The notes: generated by a model not told the origin, from the letters alone. DNA of 29,407 bases from Apostichopus californicus (GCA_020650975.1 JAIPMN010001679.1:1-29407), one strand, 5' to 3'. Shown: positions 22,101 through 27,950, numbered from the stretch's first letter. Numbers and translations: made by a program.

Positions 22101-24147
22101 CCTATCTAACAATACCTCCGGTCATAATTTATCTAATTGCGATCAGTTCGGGTCTCGTGGCTCAACAGATGAACGGAAATGCTACTCGACTCCAGATCAA
22201 AGTCAAGATACGCTTTGTTTGTTTGTTTACCCTTTTGTTTCTGTTTACAATAGTGAAATATGCAACGTGACAATAGATATACCGGTTGATTGTGATGGAT
22301 GCATTGAGCATACGCTGGTAGTGAACAATGCCGTGGAATTATTATTAGATCTATCAAAGTTTGTAACCGGTGATTCTTGTGAAACTGTTTGTTTTAGTTA
22401 AACATGTTGTTTGCATTAGTTGAATAGATCACAATCCTGTCCCCTCCATACGTTACTTTGAGACACATCCGGTTCACCTCACTCCACCCTAGTTACCTTT
22501 GAATGATGACTAAAGGCAGAGTTTGATCCATGTTACGTCATAGTCCAGAAAAAAAAAACGAAAAAAATTGAGTGCCGATATTGTTTCTATAGTTATTTCA
22601 GTTTGCACAGATATCCACTTAAAGAATATGCTCAATTTATGGAAAGCTCCTTTAAGGCTAAATTTGTAAGACATCAGTCCCCTCAGGTTAGTCCTAAATG
22701 TTTAATGTAATGCCATTGTTTTATAAATTGTAATAATTTAAACAAAACATGATCTTTTGACGTCATCAGAACAACAGAGCAATCCCTTGGGTGACAGTCA
22801 ACGCCATTTAATCCTTGACAAACTCATATTTTAAAAATTGTGAGTTTAGACCATAGAGGTCTTGTATTCACCAATGGTTATGTGTTGCATCTGAGGAAGT
22901 GACCTTAAGGTCAGTGTGTTAGACTAAGTAGTTCAGTCACTTTAATTAATGAGTCTCAGATGTTTAACAGGTCCTTTCTCAAAAATTAAAATTGGAATAT
23001 TGACAAACAACCAGGACCGATAGTGCTGTCTTTTTGAGGGGTCCCTGACGTACCAAAATTAATTTTGTGCCAAAAGTCGATCTTTTGAATGCCACAAACG
23101 AAGCAATGAAACGTTACAGGAATATTTGGGACACAATCCTGTCTGTGTCAGAGTATATGTGTATGGTTAGTAGCTATCTCGGGGTGACCAATGCTGGATT
23201 TATAGGGGTGGAGGGGGCAAAAGGGGCATTTGCCTCTGACCCACCATACCTGCCAGAGGGGCCTGCTCTATACAAAATATCATAATTAAAACTTAGTTTG
23301 CTTTATCAAAAAAAAAAATTGTAATTTATCTTACCTAAATATCTACTTGGAGTATTGCTGGCATGTATTTACATGTATTTACTTTAGATATATAACTCAT
23401 TTTACCTTTCTATGTATGTATAACTTGTCTAAATTTGGTCATTTGCCGTGCATTTCAATTTCTGTGTATGAGGGGCCCACAGAATCTGATGTGCCCGCGG
23501 GCCCCCAGAGGTCTAAATCTGGCAACGCTTGTAACCAGAATGATGCAGAATTATAACTTTAAACAAAGTAGAGTTTGAAAGGAGCTGTATACATTATTTT
23601 AATTTAGTTCAAAGGTGATTACACTTACTGCCTGTGTCTATCCAACTGATTCATTTCTTGGAAACCAAAGTTTGTACAGGTTGTGTCTTTTTCAATTTTG
23701 GTTGTATGAAAAAAAATGGGTCGTAAATATAAAACTTTTCCCCAAGTGGTGTGAGGAATGACCCTGTCCACTCCTTTAAAGCTTCCAAATTTTGTTGGAA
23801 TGTCTGTAGGCAACCACTCCCTTCCCTTAGAAAATGACCAGACTCGGTCGCAAAGGAGATTGGGGGGTTGCATGTCTTCCATCCAAAACTTGTTGGAGGA
23901 TTGTAGCAGAAAAATATTGACTTTGTGCTCTTAAAAGTTGACAATTTTTATTATGATTGTGCATGTTAGTAGAGGATAAACAATTTTAATCAATTCTTTT
24001 TAGCCTGTAAAACAAGTAGAAGAAGAGAAGGAAGAGGAGGAAGAAGAGGAGGAGGAGGAGGATCCTCCAGAGGACCAAGACTCAGATGTGGAGGAGGAGG
24101 AGTTGGAGGAGGAGGAAGAAGAGGAGGAAGAGGAAGATTCTCAATAA
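958..24147 (+). CDS. HMGA: HMGA-type multi-AT-hook chromatin protein (eight coding exons)
   Basis: Joined exons 958-1125, 14201-14272, 14607-14675, 15239-15301, 16074-16154, 18382-18465, 19041-19082 and 24004-24147 give 240 codons plus stop. Every junction has AG and GT borders and every intron is phase 0. The protein has a short acidic/Ser-rich N-terminus, then seven exons with AT-hooks (cores RGRGRPRK, RPRGRPKG, KPRGRPKG, RGRGRPKG three times, and a double RPGRPRGRPRK). It ends in a Glu-rich tail of about 47 residues. Known for the family: HMGA proteins bind the minor groove of AT tracts through GRP-core hooks, change DNA architecture in the nucleus, carry hooks on separate exons and end in an acidic CK2-phosphorylated tail. 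Vertebrate HMGA1/2 have three hooks in about 100 residues, so this is an expanded form. Insect D1, also multi-hook, is an alternative analogue. The gene model is inferred without transcripts. Confidence 0.85.
1126..2552 (+). other. Intron 1, first segment
   Basis: This is AT-rich sequence with stops in all frames. No repeat family or exon is recognised. The octamer-like word TAGGCCT appears at 1127, 1222, 1933 and 2161. Confidence 0.5.
2553..2709 (+). repeat. Tandem repeat, about 40-bp unit, four copies
   Basis: Four head-to-tail units begin at 2553, 2591, 2631 and 2671. Each starts with TATTTGTTGTAAAGTTA or a close variant and ends with a TAGGGTCCAG-like motif. The first unit lacks two bases and the others are 40 bp (the last about 39). 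A few substitutions separate the units. This is a minisatellite inside intron 1 with no evident coding or regulatory role. Confidence 0.9.
4471..4501 (+). repeat. Purine tract with a 12-G run
   Basis: A run of about 12 consecutive G (4478-4489) is embedded in GGGAGG / GGGAGAGAGG sequence. The tract is purine-only on the + strand and could form a G-quadruplex or slippage-prone site. It lies deep in intron 1. Confidence 0.8.
4922..4951 (+). repeat. 10-bp tandem repeat (AGTATGAAAT), three copies
   Basis: Three perfect head-to-tail copies of AGTATGAAAT. Simple repeat, intronic. Confidence 0.9.
7598..8094 (+). mobile_element. hAT-like non-autonomous DNA transposon (MITE), 481 bp
   Basis: The element 7606-8086 starts TAAGGTGACC and ends GGTCACCTTA, a perfect 10-bp terminal inverted repeat. 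It is flanked on both sides by CTTTGAGA (7598-7605 and 8087-8094), an exact 8-bp direct duplication. The inner sequence near the right end repeats CGGGGAC several times, and AGGGACATT occurs near both ends, like subterminal transposase-binding repeats. An 8-bp target duplication is the hallmark of the hAT superfamily (P and Merlin elements can also give 8 bp). At 481 bp with no transposase frame it must be non-autonomous. The open frame 7921-8178 simply crosses the right end and is not a gene. Confidence 0.85.
8095..9665 (+). other. Intron 1, third segment
   Basis: AT-rich sequence with no exon or repeat family recognised. Around 9481-9530 there is a small cluster of ACG/CGT words, including a 6-bp inverted repeat AACGAC / GTCGTT with a 7-base spacer. 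It is too short to call a structure. Confidence 0.45.
9666..9769 (+). mobile_element. SINE 3'-body fragment, headless copy
   Basis: This stretch matches the 3' body of the SINE at 24487-24790. Shared blocks include GATTCCAAATTTGAG, ATCCATAAGC, TTCTCCCACATTT and AAGCGTC, in the same order and with similar spacing. The tRNA-like head with A and B boxes is absent, so this copy is truncated at the 5' side. Its 3' edge differs: the ATT-repeat tail is missing and the match fades after CATAAACATAAC. Confidence 0.75.
9770..10249 (+). other. Intron 1, fourth segment
   Basis: No exon or repeat recognised between the SINE fragment and the LINE. Confidence 0.45.
10250..11045 (-). mobile_element. 5'-truncated CR1/L2-type LINE, reverse transcriptase C-terminal part
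   Basis: On the minus strand an uninterrupted frame (about 11038 down to 10353) encodes the region after the RT catalytic core. It shows an FGVHVDQTLAF start, NRIDMCNSLYYGI, KLQSLQNSAARII, ELHWLPVKDQIYFKI, APDYLREL and GPKLWNALPTNIR. These blocks, in this order, are the C-terminal signature of CR1/L2/jockey-type non-LTR retrotransposons. The catalytic FADD motif and the endonuclease domain are missing, so the copy is 5' truncated. The short 3' UTR contains TTTATAAATGC-type sequence and ends in a GATA/GATT simple repeat (10250-10273), as L2-type tails do. The frame has no stop or frameshift over more than 215 codons, suggesting a fairly recent insertion. It lies antisense in intron 1. Confidence 0.88.
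11044..11124. repeat. AT-only low-complexity tract
   Basis: About 80 bp, almost entirely A and T, with repeated AATTAATT and TATATAT words that are self-complementary. It abuts the truncated end of the LINE. Tracts of this kind are good in vitro ligands for AT-hooks, but nothing shows function here. Confidence 0.7.
11126..14200 (+). other. Intron 1, last segment
   Basis: AT-rich sequence; no exon or mobile element recognised. A pyrimidine-rich stretch ending TTTTTATTTCAG at 14200 is the acceptor of exon 2. Confidence 0.5.
14201..14272 (+). CDS. HMGA: HMGA-like exon 2: AT-hook 2
   Basis: There are 24 codons between TTTCAG and GTAAGT, phase 0 on both sides. The peptide contains KRPRGRPKGSLNKNRKP. 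The KRPRGRPKGS core and the following Asn-Lys match the second hook of vertebrate HMGA proteins (KRPRGRPKGSKNK), the strongest single match to the family in this gene. Skipping the exon would not shift the frame. Confidence 0.9.
14607..14675 (+). CDS. HMGA: HMGA-like exon 3: AT-hook 3
   Basis: There are 23 codons between CTACAG and GTAAGT, phase 0 on both sides. The peptide PPEPTEKKPRGRPKGSISR has a proline/acidic lead, then a KKPRGRPKGS hook. It lies only 334 bp downstream of exon 2 and looks like a paralogous copy of it (RPRGRPKGS followed by a Ser/basic spacer). Confidence 0.88.
14991..15070 (+). repeat. 16-bp tandem repeat near exon 4
   Basis: Units of AAACATTGCTTAACAG repeat head to tail about four times, the outer copies degenerate (CTTAATAG variants). 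The array lies in the intron between hooks 3 and 4, about 170 bp before exon 4. Confidence 0.85.
15239..15301 (+). CDS. HMGA: HMGA-like exon 4: AT-hook 4
   Basis: There are 21 codons between TTTCAG and GTAAGA, phase 0. The peptide KILGMPRGRGRPKGSKTKKSS contains a PRGRGRPKGSK hook. The residue before the core is Met-Pro instead of Lys-Arg, so the basic lead seen in other hooks is weaker. It is followed by a strongly basic KTKK stretch. Confidence 0.87.
15351..15425 (+). repeat. Degenerate CAAGTTCAGTT repeat
   Basis: AGTTCAAGTT, AGTTCAG and CAAGTGCAAGTG words recur in tandem over about 75 bp at the start of intron 4. Simple repeat. Confidence 0.7.
15426..16073 (+). other. Intron 4 remainder
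   Basis: No feature seen except the acceptor TTTTTCAG at 16073. Confidence 0.5.
16074..16154 (+). CDS. HMGA: HMGA-like exon 5: AT-hook 5
   Basis: There are 27 codons between TTTCAG and GTGAGT, phase 0. The peptide reads SSDGSPSKRGRGRPKGSPNK and then a short hydrophobic/basic end. It aligns almost residue for residue with exon 6 (D-G-S-P-x-KRGRGRPKGSPNK), so exons 5 and 6 are a clear duplicate pair. The SP and SD residues around the hook are candidate proline-directed or CK2 phosphorylation sites, as known for HMGA. Confidence 0.9.
16523..16932 (-). mobile_element. L2-type LINE 3' tail between long imperfect direct repeats
   Basis: On the minus strand the sequence just inside 16587 reads as an L2/CR1-type 3' end: a GTAAAGCGC-like segment, GCGCTATATAAATA, then a (TTAC)n repeat (16590-16607 on the + strand as GTAAGTAAGTAAGTAA). 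No coding remains, so this is a severely 5'-truncated copy. The insert (about 16587-16884) is flanked by direct repeats of roughly 48 bp. Both contain CACATAAACTGTCAAACCAT and TGTNCATTTGTAAAGC (16523-16586 and 16885-16932). The left copy has an extra 15-bp internal duplication. They may be an unusually long target-site duplication or an older local duplication. Confidence 0.7.
16933..18381 (+). other. Intron 5, distal segment
   Basis: No exon or mobile element recognised. It contains the AGGTCA half-site cluster listed separately and ends in the acceptor TTTTCAAG of exon 6. Confidence 0.5.
18052..18084 (+). promoter_or_regulatory. Cluster of four AGGTCA half sites (DR1, DR4, DR4 spacing)
   Basis: Perfect AGGTCA hexamers start at 18052, 18059, 18069 and 18079, all in the same orientation. 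The spacers are 1, 4 and 4 bases. AGGTCAAAGGTCA is a textbook DR1 site (HNF4, RXR, COUP-TF types) and 4-base spacing is DR4. The cluster lies about 300 bp upstream of exon 6. Binding is inference; the sequence only shows the motif array. Confidence 0.4.
18382..18465 (+). CDS. HMGA: HMGA-like exon 6: AT-hook 6
   Basis: There are 28 codons between TTCAAG and GTAAGT, phase 0. The peptide DSGDGSPAKRGRGRPKGSPNK is followed by KKMTMIP. It duplicates exon 5 at the protein level, with the hook core identical. A frame running past the donor to 18540 exists but encodes nothing hook-like. Confidence 0.9.
18466..19040 (+). other. Intron 6
   Basis: No feature recognised. It ends in the acceptor CTAATTACAG. 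Confidence 0.5.
19041..19082 (+). CDS. HMGA: HMGA-like exon 7: double AT-hook micro-exon
   Basis: There are 14 codons (42 bp) between ATTACAG and GTGAGT, phase 0. The whole exon encodes RRRPGRPRGRPRKV, two overlapping GRP cores in one stretch. The GRPRGRPRK end resembles the third hook of vertebrate HMGA2 (KRPRGRPRK). The next exon is the acidic tail, so hook order also fits HMGA, where the last hook precedes the tail. Confidence 0.85.
20406..20464 (+). repeat. Direct repeat, 21 bp, offset 38
   Basis: ATTTATATTGGAAAAATTCG recurs after 38 bp with one mismatch, with TTCGAT words between. This is a short local duplication. Confidence 0.85.
20580..20662 (+). repeat. TGTACCC-rich stretch
   Basis: TGTACCC or close variants (TGTACTC, TGTCCCA) recur about seven times at irregular spacing. 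The + frame reads as repeated LYP motifs, but no gene structure supports coding. Confidence 0.5.
21542..21634. repeat. TATA-rich low-complexity tract
   Basis: Nearly pure A/T with TATATA, TATACTAT and TATTATATATTGG words repeated over about 90 bp (the TATATTGGT word occurs at both ends). Confidence 0.75.
21995..22040 (+). repeat. 24-bp tandem repeat, about two copies
   Basis: AGTCCTGTATTTAGTC occurs at 21998 and again at 22022. Related TTTAGT words precede it from 21969. Confidence 0.8.
23189..23531. mobile_element. Possible decayed MITE with imperfect inverted ends
   Basis: The left end reads CAATGCTGGATTTA and then a G-rich segment. The right end, read on the minus strand, is CAAGCGTTGCCAGATTTAG and then a G-rich segment. 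Both contain GATTTA followed by GGGGGC and GGGCA blocks, which suggests degenerate terminal inverted repeats of an old DNA transposon. The interior contains GAGGGGCC twice. No clear target duplication is seen, so the call is tentative. Confidence 0.35.
24004..24147 (+). CDS. HMGA: HMGA-like exon 8: acidic C-terminal tail and stop
   Basis: The exon begins after CTTTTTAG in phase 0 and ends at TAA 24145-24147: 47 codons plus stop. After PVKQ the peptide is overwhelmingly Glu in two runs, split by DPPEDQDSDV, and it ends in EEDSQ. HMGA proteins carry acidic C-terminal tails; Ser-Asp next to acidic residues (DSDVEEEE) fits the CK2 consensus. The DNA is a GAG/GAA trinucleotide array, so length polymorphism is expected. 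The proline-rich frame on the opposite strand is a shadow. Confidence 0.87.
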   Translation, partial: PVKQVEEEKEEEEEEEEEEDPPEDQDSDVEEEELEEEEEEEEEEDSQ

Positions 24148-24148
24148 A
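24143..24148 (+). terminator. AATAAA hexamer overlapping the stop codon
   Basis: The stop TAA (24145-24147) lies inside AATAAA (24143-24148). This is the only canonical polyadenylation hexamer noticed between the stop codon and the SINE at 24487. If used, it would give a very short 3' UTR. Use is unproven. Confidence 0.3.
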
Positions 24149-24486
24149 CAGGAAGGAATTCTTCAATGTAATTTTCAAGGTAACTGAAACTTGGTCATCT
24201 CAATTTGTTTGATCAAAATAGCTTAAGTTGTGTATATGTGTATACTAACTTTGCCTCTGTCTGTCTGTCTGTTGATGTTGTGACACTACTGTACTTCTAA
24301 TCTGACCTCCCCCTCACCCAAGCCCTATAGACTTACACTATTAGAACTGTTTCTTTTTGCATTATTTGTACTGAAAGTGTCCTTTTCTATCTGTCTATCT
24401 GCTTGTGTTCTTGTCTGTCTGTCTTTCTGTCTGTGTATGCTGCTTCCTGCTAAAAAAACAAAACAAAGATGACATGTATGATGATA
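24148..24486 (+). other. Probable 3' UTR / downstream flank of the HMGA-like gene
   Basis: No coding sequence is seen. AAG|GTAACT at 24178-24186 resembles a donor, so a 3' UTR intron is possible. The stretch also contains two (TCTG)n tracts. Confidence 0.4.
24257..24435 (+). repeat. (TCTG)n / (TCTA)n microsatellite patches
   Basis: Short tetranucleotide runs CTGTCTGTCTGTCTGT near 24257-24273 and TCTATCTGTCTATCTG ... GTCTGTCTGTCTTTCTGT near 24387-24435, separated by non-repetitive sequence. Confidence 0.8.
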
Positions 24487-24790
24487 CCGGGCGCTGTGGC
24501 CGAGTGGATAAAAGGCGGTGGTATTTGAAGCAATGGGGCTTAGCAATTGGGAGGTCCCGGGTTCGATACCCGGCCGGGTGATAGTAAGGTGGGTTTTTCA
24601 TCCAAGAGCAATCTACGGCTTTCCCATCTGAAATGACTTTTTAAACTGGAAAGATTCCAAATTTGAGTTCAACTTTTGAATTGGAAGCCACCCGACGTGT
24701 TAGTTGTAATCCATAAGCTATTGGGGGTTTCTCCCACATTTGTGGTCGCTTAAGCGTCGTAAAAATAACTGCTGATTATTATTATTATGA
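24487..24790 (+). mobile_element. tRNA-derived SINE, near full length
   Basis: The head reads GCGCTGTGGCCGAGTGG and later GGTTCGATACC, giving an A box (TGGCCGAGTGG, 24497-24507) and a B box (24560-24570). The spacing suits a tRNA with a long variable arm (Leu or Ser type). The acceptor ends do not pair, so this is a SINE head rather than a functional tRNA. A tRNA-unrelated body follows, including ATCCATAAGC and TTCTCCCACATTTGTGGTC. The element ends in an ATT repeat (about 24775-24788). The body is shared with the truncated copy at 9666-9769, confirming a dispersed family. No long target duplication could be assigned. Confidence 0.82.
24497..24570 (+). promoter_or_regulatory. Internal RNA polymerase III promoter of the SINE (A and B boxes)
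   Basis: A box TGGCCGAGTGG fits the consensus TRGCNNAGYNGG closely, and B box GGTTCGATACC fits GGTTCGANNCC. They begin 63 bases apart. Confidence 0.75.
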
Positions 24791-24857
24791 TTTTTACTCA
24801 AGCAGAACAAGAAATGGTGGGGTATAATGATGGGCTGCTCGCCTTGTAACTAAAACC

Positions 24858-25250
24858 AAAGAAAGAGGTCACATTATCCCTGTCTTGGCAAGAATTACAC
24901 TGGCTTCAAATTAGGCAGCAGATTGAATATAACATTATAAGTCTGACATTCGAAATCTGACATGACATGGCACCGGTTTATCTGGCAGAATTACTGACCA
25001 TACGCAGTAGTGGGCGCACCCTTCGCTCAAATGCATATAGTCTCCACCAACCTATCGGTAATACCAAGTTCTACGGCGATATGGCGTTTCATGTTTGGGC
25101 GCCATGTTTGTGGAATACCTTACCACAGTCCCTTTGTGCACTTGATAATTTTAAAACTTTCAAGTCTCATCTCAAAACCTTCTCTTTGCTAAGTACTTTA
25201 ATATGTAGTGGTTTTTTCTCTGCATTCTTTGTTTAGTTTAGTTAGTTTAG
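24858..25250 (+). mobile_element. CR1/L2-like LINE fragment, RT C-terminal end
   Basis: A plus-strand frame shows ELHWLQIRQQIEYNIISLTF, then an in-frame TGA (24958-24960). It continues with MAPVYLAELL, RTLRSNAYSL and FHVWAPCLWNTLPQSL to a stop at 25234-25236. The order LHWL, APxYLxELL, LWNxLP is the C-terminal signature of CR1/L2-type non-LTR retrotransposons. It is 5' truncated, has lost the RT catalytic core and carries a nonsense mutation. It meets the opposite-strand LINE at about 25236-25250, where short TTTAGTTTAG repeats could be either element's tail. Confidence 0.8.
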
Positions 25251-26385
25251 TAGAAAAAAAAGGATCAGGAGGGACACTCAAGTCCCCACCAAGGACCCTA
25301 TAGTAGAGAGAAAAAAAACTGAAGACACAAACACTCAGACCCGATTACAAAGCTTAAAGTGCTTGTCCAAAGCATTCTTAAACCCATTCACAGTACTTGC
25401 AAGTACAACTTTCTCAGGCAAACCGTTCCATTCATTCACAACCCTATTAGAAAAAAAGTTATGACGAATATTAATCCTACTTTGTGACTTTTGGAGTTTA
25501 AGACAATGACCCCTGGTACAACTACTATTAGCAAACATGTAAAGTCAGTGAAGGATAAATTGTCAAAACCATACACAATCTTGAAAACCTGATCAAGTCA
25601 CCATGTGACCTCCTAAGCTCCAGTGTGGTGAGATTCAACAGTTGTAACCGCCTATAATAAGGAACACTCTTTAAGGAACTAATCATCCTAGTAGCCCTCC
25701 TCTGGACCTTTTCAAGCACTTCCTTATCCTTAGCAAAATTTGGGTTCCAAGCCTGCACAGCATACTCCAGATAAGGCCTAACCAACTGCTTATAAAGCCT
25801 AACTACTATGTCCTCTTTCAGAAAACTGAAGTTCCTCTTGATCATACCTAAAACCCTATTACCTCTTTTAGCAGCTTCAATATAATGTTTAGAAGGTTGC
25901 AGAGATGAGTCAATGTAGATACCAAGGTCTCTTTCAACAGAGACCTCCTGTAACTCCACACCATTAAGATTGTAGGTATACTTTTGGTTACTACTACCAA
26001 TGTGCATTACCTTGCATTTATCAATATTAAAAAGCATTTGCCATCCCTGAGACCAGGAAAAACCTTATCCAAATCCGTTTGAAACTTCTCAGAATTCCTT
26101 TTGGAAGGGACCTCAGAATACAATTTGGTGTCATCAGCAAACTTCTTAGCTGTACACAAAATATCTCTGTCAATGTCATTTATTTAGGTAACAAACAAGA
26201 AGGGACCCAAAACAGACCCTTGTGGAACCCCACTAGTAACGTCCTGGGCAAGAAGAAGCACAGCCTTTAATTACCACCTTCTGTTTCCTATTACCAAGCC
26301 AATTCTCGATCCAAGACAGTAAATTCCCATTGACACCCATACTCTTCAGCCTAAGTAAAAGACGCTGATTGATATTCTTCAATCA
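25236..26385 (-). mobile_element. Decayed CR1/jockey-like LINE with RT catalytic motif
   Basis: Read on the minus strand from about 26385 down, it shows a GVNGNLLSWIENWLGNRKQ block, then SGVPQGSVLGP, and the RT catalytic FADD (26130-26141, in FADDTKLY). Next come NIDKCKVMHIG, LVRPYLEYAVQAWNP, KVQRRATRMI and, near the end, TRGHCLKLQKSQSR and FFSNRVVNEWNGLP. These are blocks of the second half of a CR1/jockey-type RT. The frame breaks several times: a shift near 26236-26240, an in-frame TAA at 26184-26186, a shift near 26040 and another near 25535. The coding part ends at about 25335, followed by a short 3' UTR. The 5' part, including any endonuclease, is missing. It is a dead copy. Confidence 0.88.
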
Positions 26386-27107
26386 AACTGTGTGTGATCT
26401 GAATGACTAAAACCAGTTGGCTGCTCCTATTTGTGTTTTATTTTATGATTAATTTTAATAATGCAAAAGCTTATGTCCCACAAAAGTTTGGTGAAATGTT
26501 TTGTGTTTTTTTTTAAATTTCTTGCCAACTGTAAAGTGAATCAATCTATGTGATGGTGATAGTGTGTATATGTGTTTGTCATTGTTTGTGCATGCATAGT
26601 AATTCACCATTTGTGACCTTATCATCACAGTTAGGCTTACTTATCAGAATTTATCCTATGGAAAAGTGCACTTCCATGTAAAGCAAAATAACACACTTGC
26701 TTTGCAAATATATCCTTCACAAACAAGAACATTTCCTATGGATATTCCCTAGCAAGGTTACGGATAGTTGGATGAGATTGTACCCAGAGGAACTTCAAAC
26801 TTGGTATGTAGATTACCCTTTGAAAGTTCTAGGCTGCTTTTATTCATTGGGTGATGAGAATTACACCATTGTTTCTGGAAGTGAAAAAAGTCTGAGAACG
26901 TTTAGAATTATTGCTTCAAAAATAGAGCTGCATGAGTCAGAGTCTTAATTCCACGTCCACAGAAGGATGGACGGGAGTTGTACAGCCCTTGCTGCTACTG
27001 TAAACATGTGGATGTTATAAGGATGGGATTGGTTGAGAATGCAACAGTTCTTTCTACATAAGCCATCCCTTATGTTGTTCTGCATTTGACTGTTTTTTTT
27101 TATACAG
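26386..27107 (+). other. Spacer / intron before the first visible TUT1 exon
   Basis: No TUT1 exon, repeat or other gene is recognised. The open frame 26697-26948 has no recognisable similarity. The end TGTTTTTTTTTATACAG is a strong acceptor for the exon at 27108, which proves that an upstream exon is expected somewhere. Confidence 0.5.
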
Positions 27108-27200
27108 GCAGTGAGGAACAGCTGATTATTGATGGCTGGGACTGCAGCTTACGTCTGGACTGTACCCTGTATCGTAGAAGACGGGAAGATGCCAAGCCAG
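27108..27200 (+). CDS. TUT1: TUT1 (Star-PAP / U6 TUTase) exon, post-catalytic region
   Basis: This 93-bp exon follows a strong polypyrimidine acceptor and ends at CCAG|GTATGG. The intron before it is phase 1 (the exon opens with the last two bases of a codon) and it ends with one base of the next codon. It encodes SEEQLIIDGWDCSLRLDC and a basic RRRED stretch. The acidic lead followed by DGWDCS matches the segment of TUT1 between the catalytic core and the PAP-associated domain. TUT1 is a nuclear terminal uridylyltransferase of U6 snRNA and a poly(A) polymerase for selected mRNAs. The frame joins perfectly with the exon at 28715. Confidence 0.82.
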
Positions 27201-27920
27201 GTATGGGTATTTAGTGATGTCATAAACAGACTGTGTATTGTCAAAGTAGGCAGATTATTGCATCTCTTCCTATTATTAGTCCATTGCTACTCACATGCCA
27301 CTGGCAAATTGTTTTGGTAATAAGGTGTTTTCACCTCGCCCGACCTTAAAAGTCAAAGAATAAATATATGGATATGCTTTGAACTAATTCCAAATAAGCA
27401 TGTTAACCAATATTAAGAGAGTGCATAGCGATGAATGTATCTAAGCGTTGTGTTGAGACAAATTGTAATGGGTTTCTCGTTTCTTGTAGTTTTATTGACA
27501 TTTTCATTTAATTGACATTTTCATGGTCTTGGTCTCTAGATATCAGGACTCTTGAAGTCAAGTTGGACCATTTAAAGTTGATGTATATGTCATATATATT
27601 TCCACTTTGACAGTTCTCAAAATACCATTTTCAATGACAGTGTGTTGAGAATATCTTAAAATATTTAACGCAAGTTCTTTTCAAACTGTATCAATAAGAA
27701 CACTAAAAATAATTTCCATTTTATATTTGTTATGTTACTAGTCGGAAAGGCTTCACTTGAGACCACTTAAGATGTCATGTCAAATGTCTTGGGAAAATTA
27801 CACAAAGGACTCTGTGACTTATCTCAGATTCATTGAAGTGTCTGACAAGACAGGAATGAATTGAAGAAGCAAAGTATGAACAATGATTCATTAAAAGGAG
27901 AAAACAAACAAGCTATAAAG

Positions 27921-27950
27921 AAAAAAAAGGGGGGGGGGGTGAGAGGGGAC
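27921..27950 (+). repeat. A8-G11 homopolymer junction
   Basis: A run of about eight A is followed directly by about eleven G (27929-27939), then TGAGAGGGG. It is slippage-prone and a possible G-quadruplex former, and a likely site of sequencing-length error. Confidence 0.8.

Larger units (their letters stand above)
19083..24003 (+). other. Intron 7 (4.9 kb)
   Basis: No additional AT-hook or other exon is recognised. The intron contains several open frames of 60-100 codons on both strands with no recognisable domain; these are treated as chance. Repeats and a possible decayed transposon inside it are listed separately. Vertebrate HMGA genes also have a large intron before the tail exon. Confidence 0.5.

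Noticed and set aside
22133..22401. Overlapping open frames on both strands in intron 7
   Set aside because: No domain, no ATG for the plus frame, and no supporting splice structure.
23990..24178. Proline/leucine-rich minus-strand frame
   Set aside because: Antisense shadow of the GAG/GAA acidic-tail exon.
24490..24580. A functional tRNA-Leu or tRNA-Ser gene
   Set aside because: A and B boxes are good, but the acceptor strands do not pair and the sequence continues into a body shared with another locus, so it is a SINE head.
26697..26948. 83-codon plus-strand frame upstream of the TUT1 exon, considered as a TUT1 catalytic exon
   Set aside because: None of the nucleotidyltransferase or PAP-core motifs are present.
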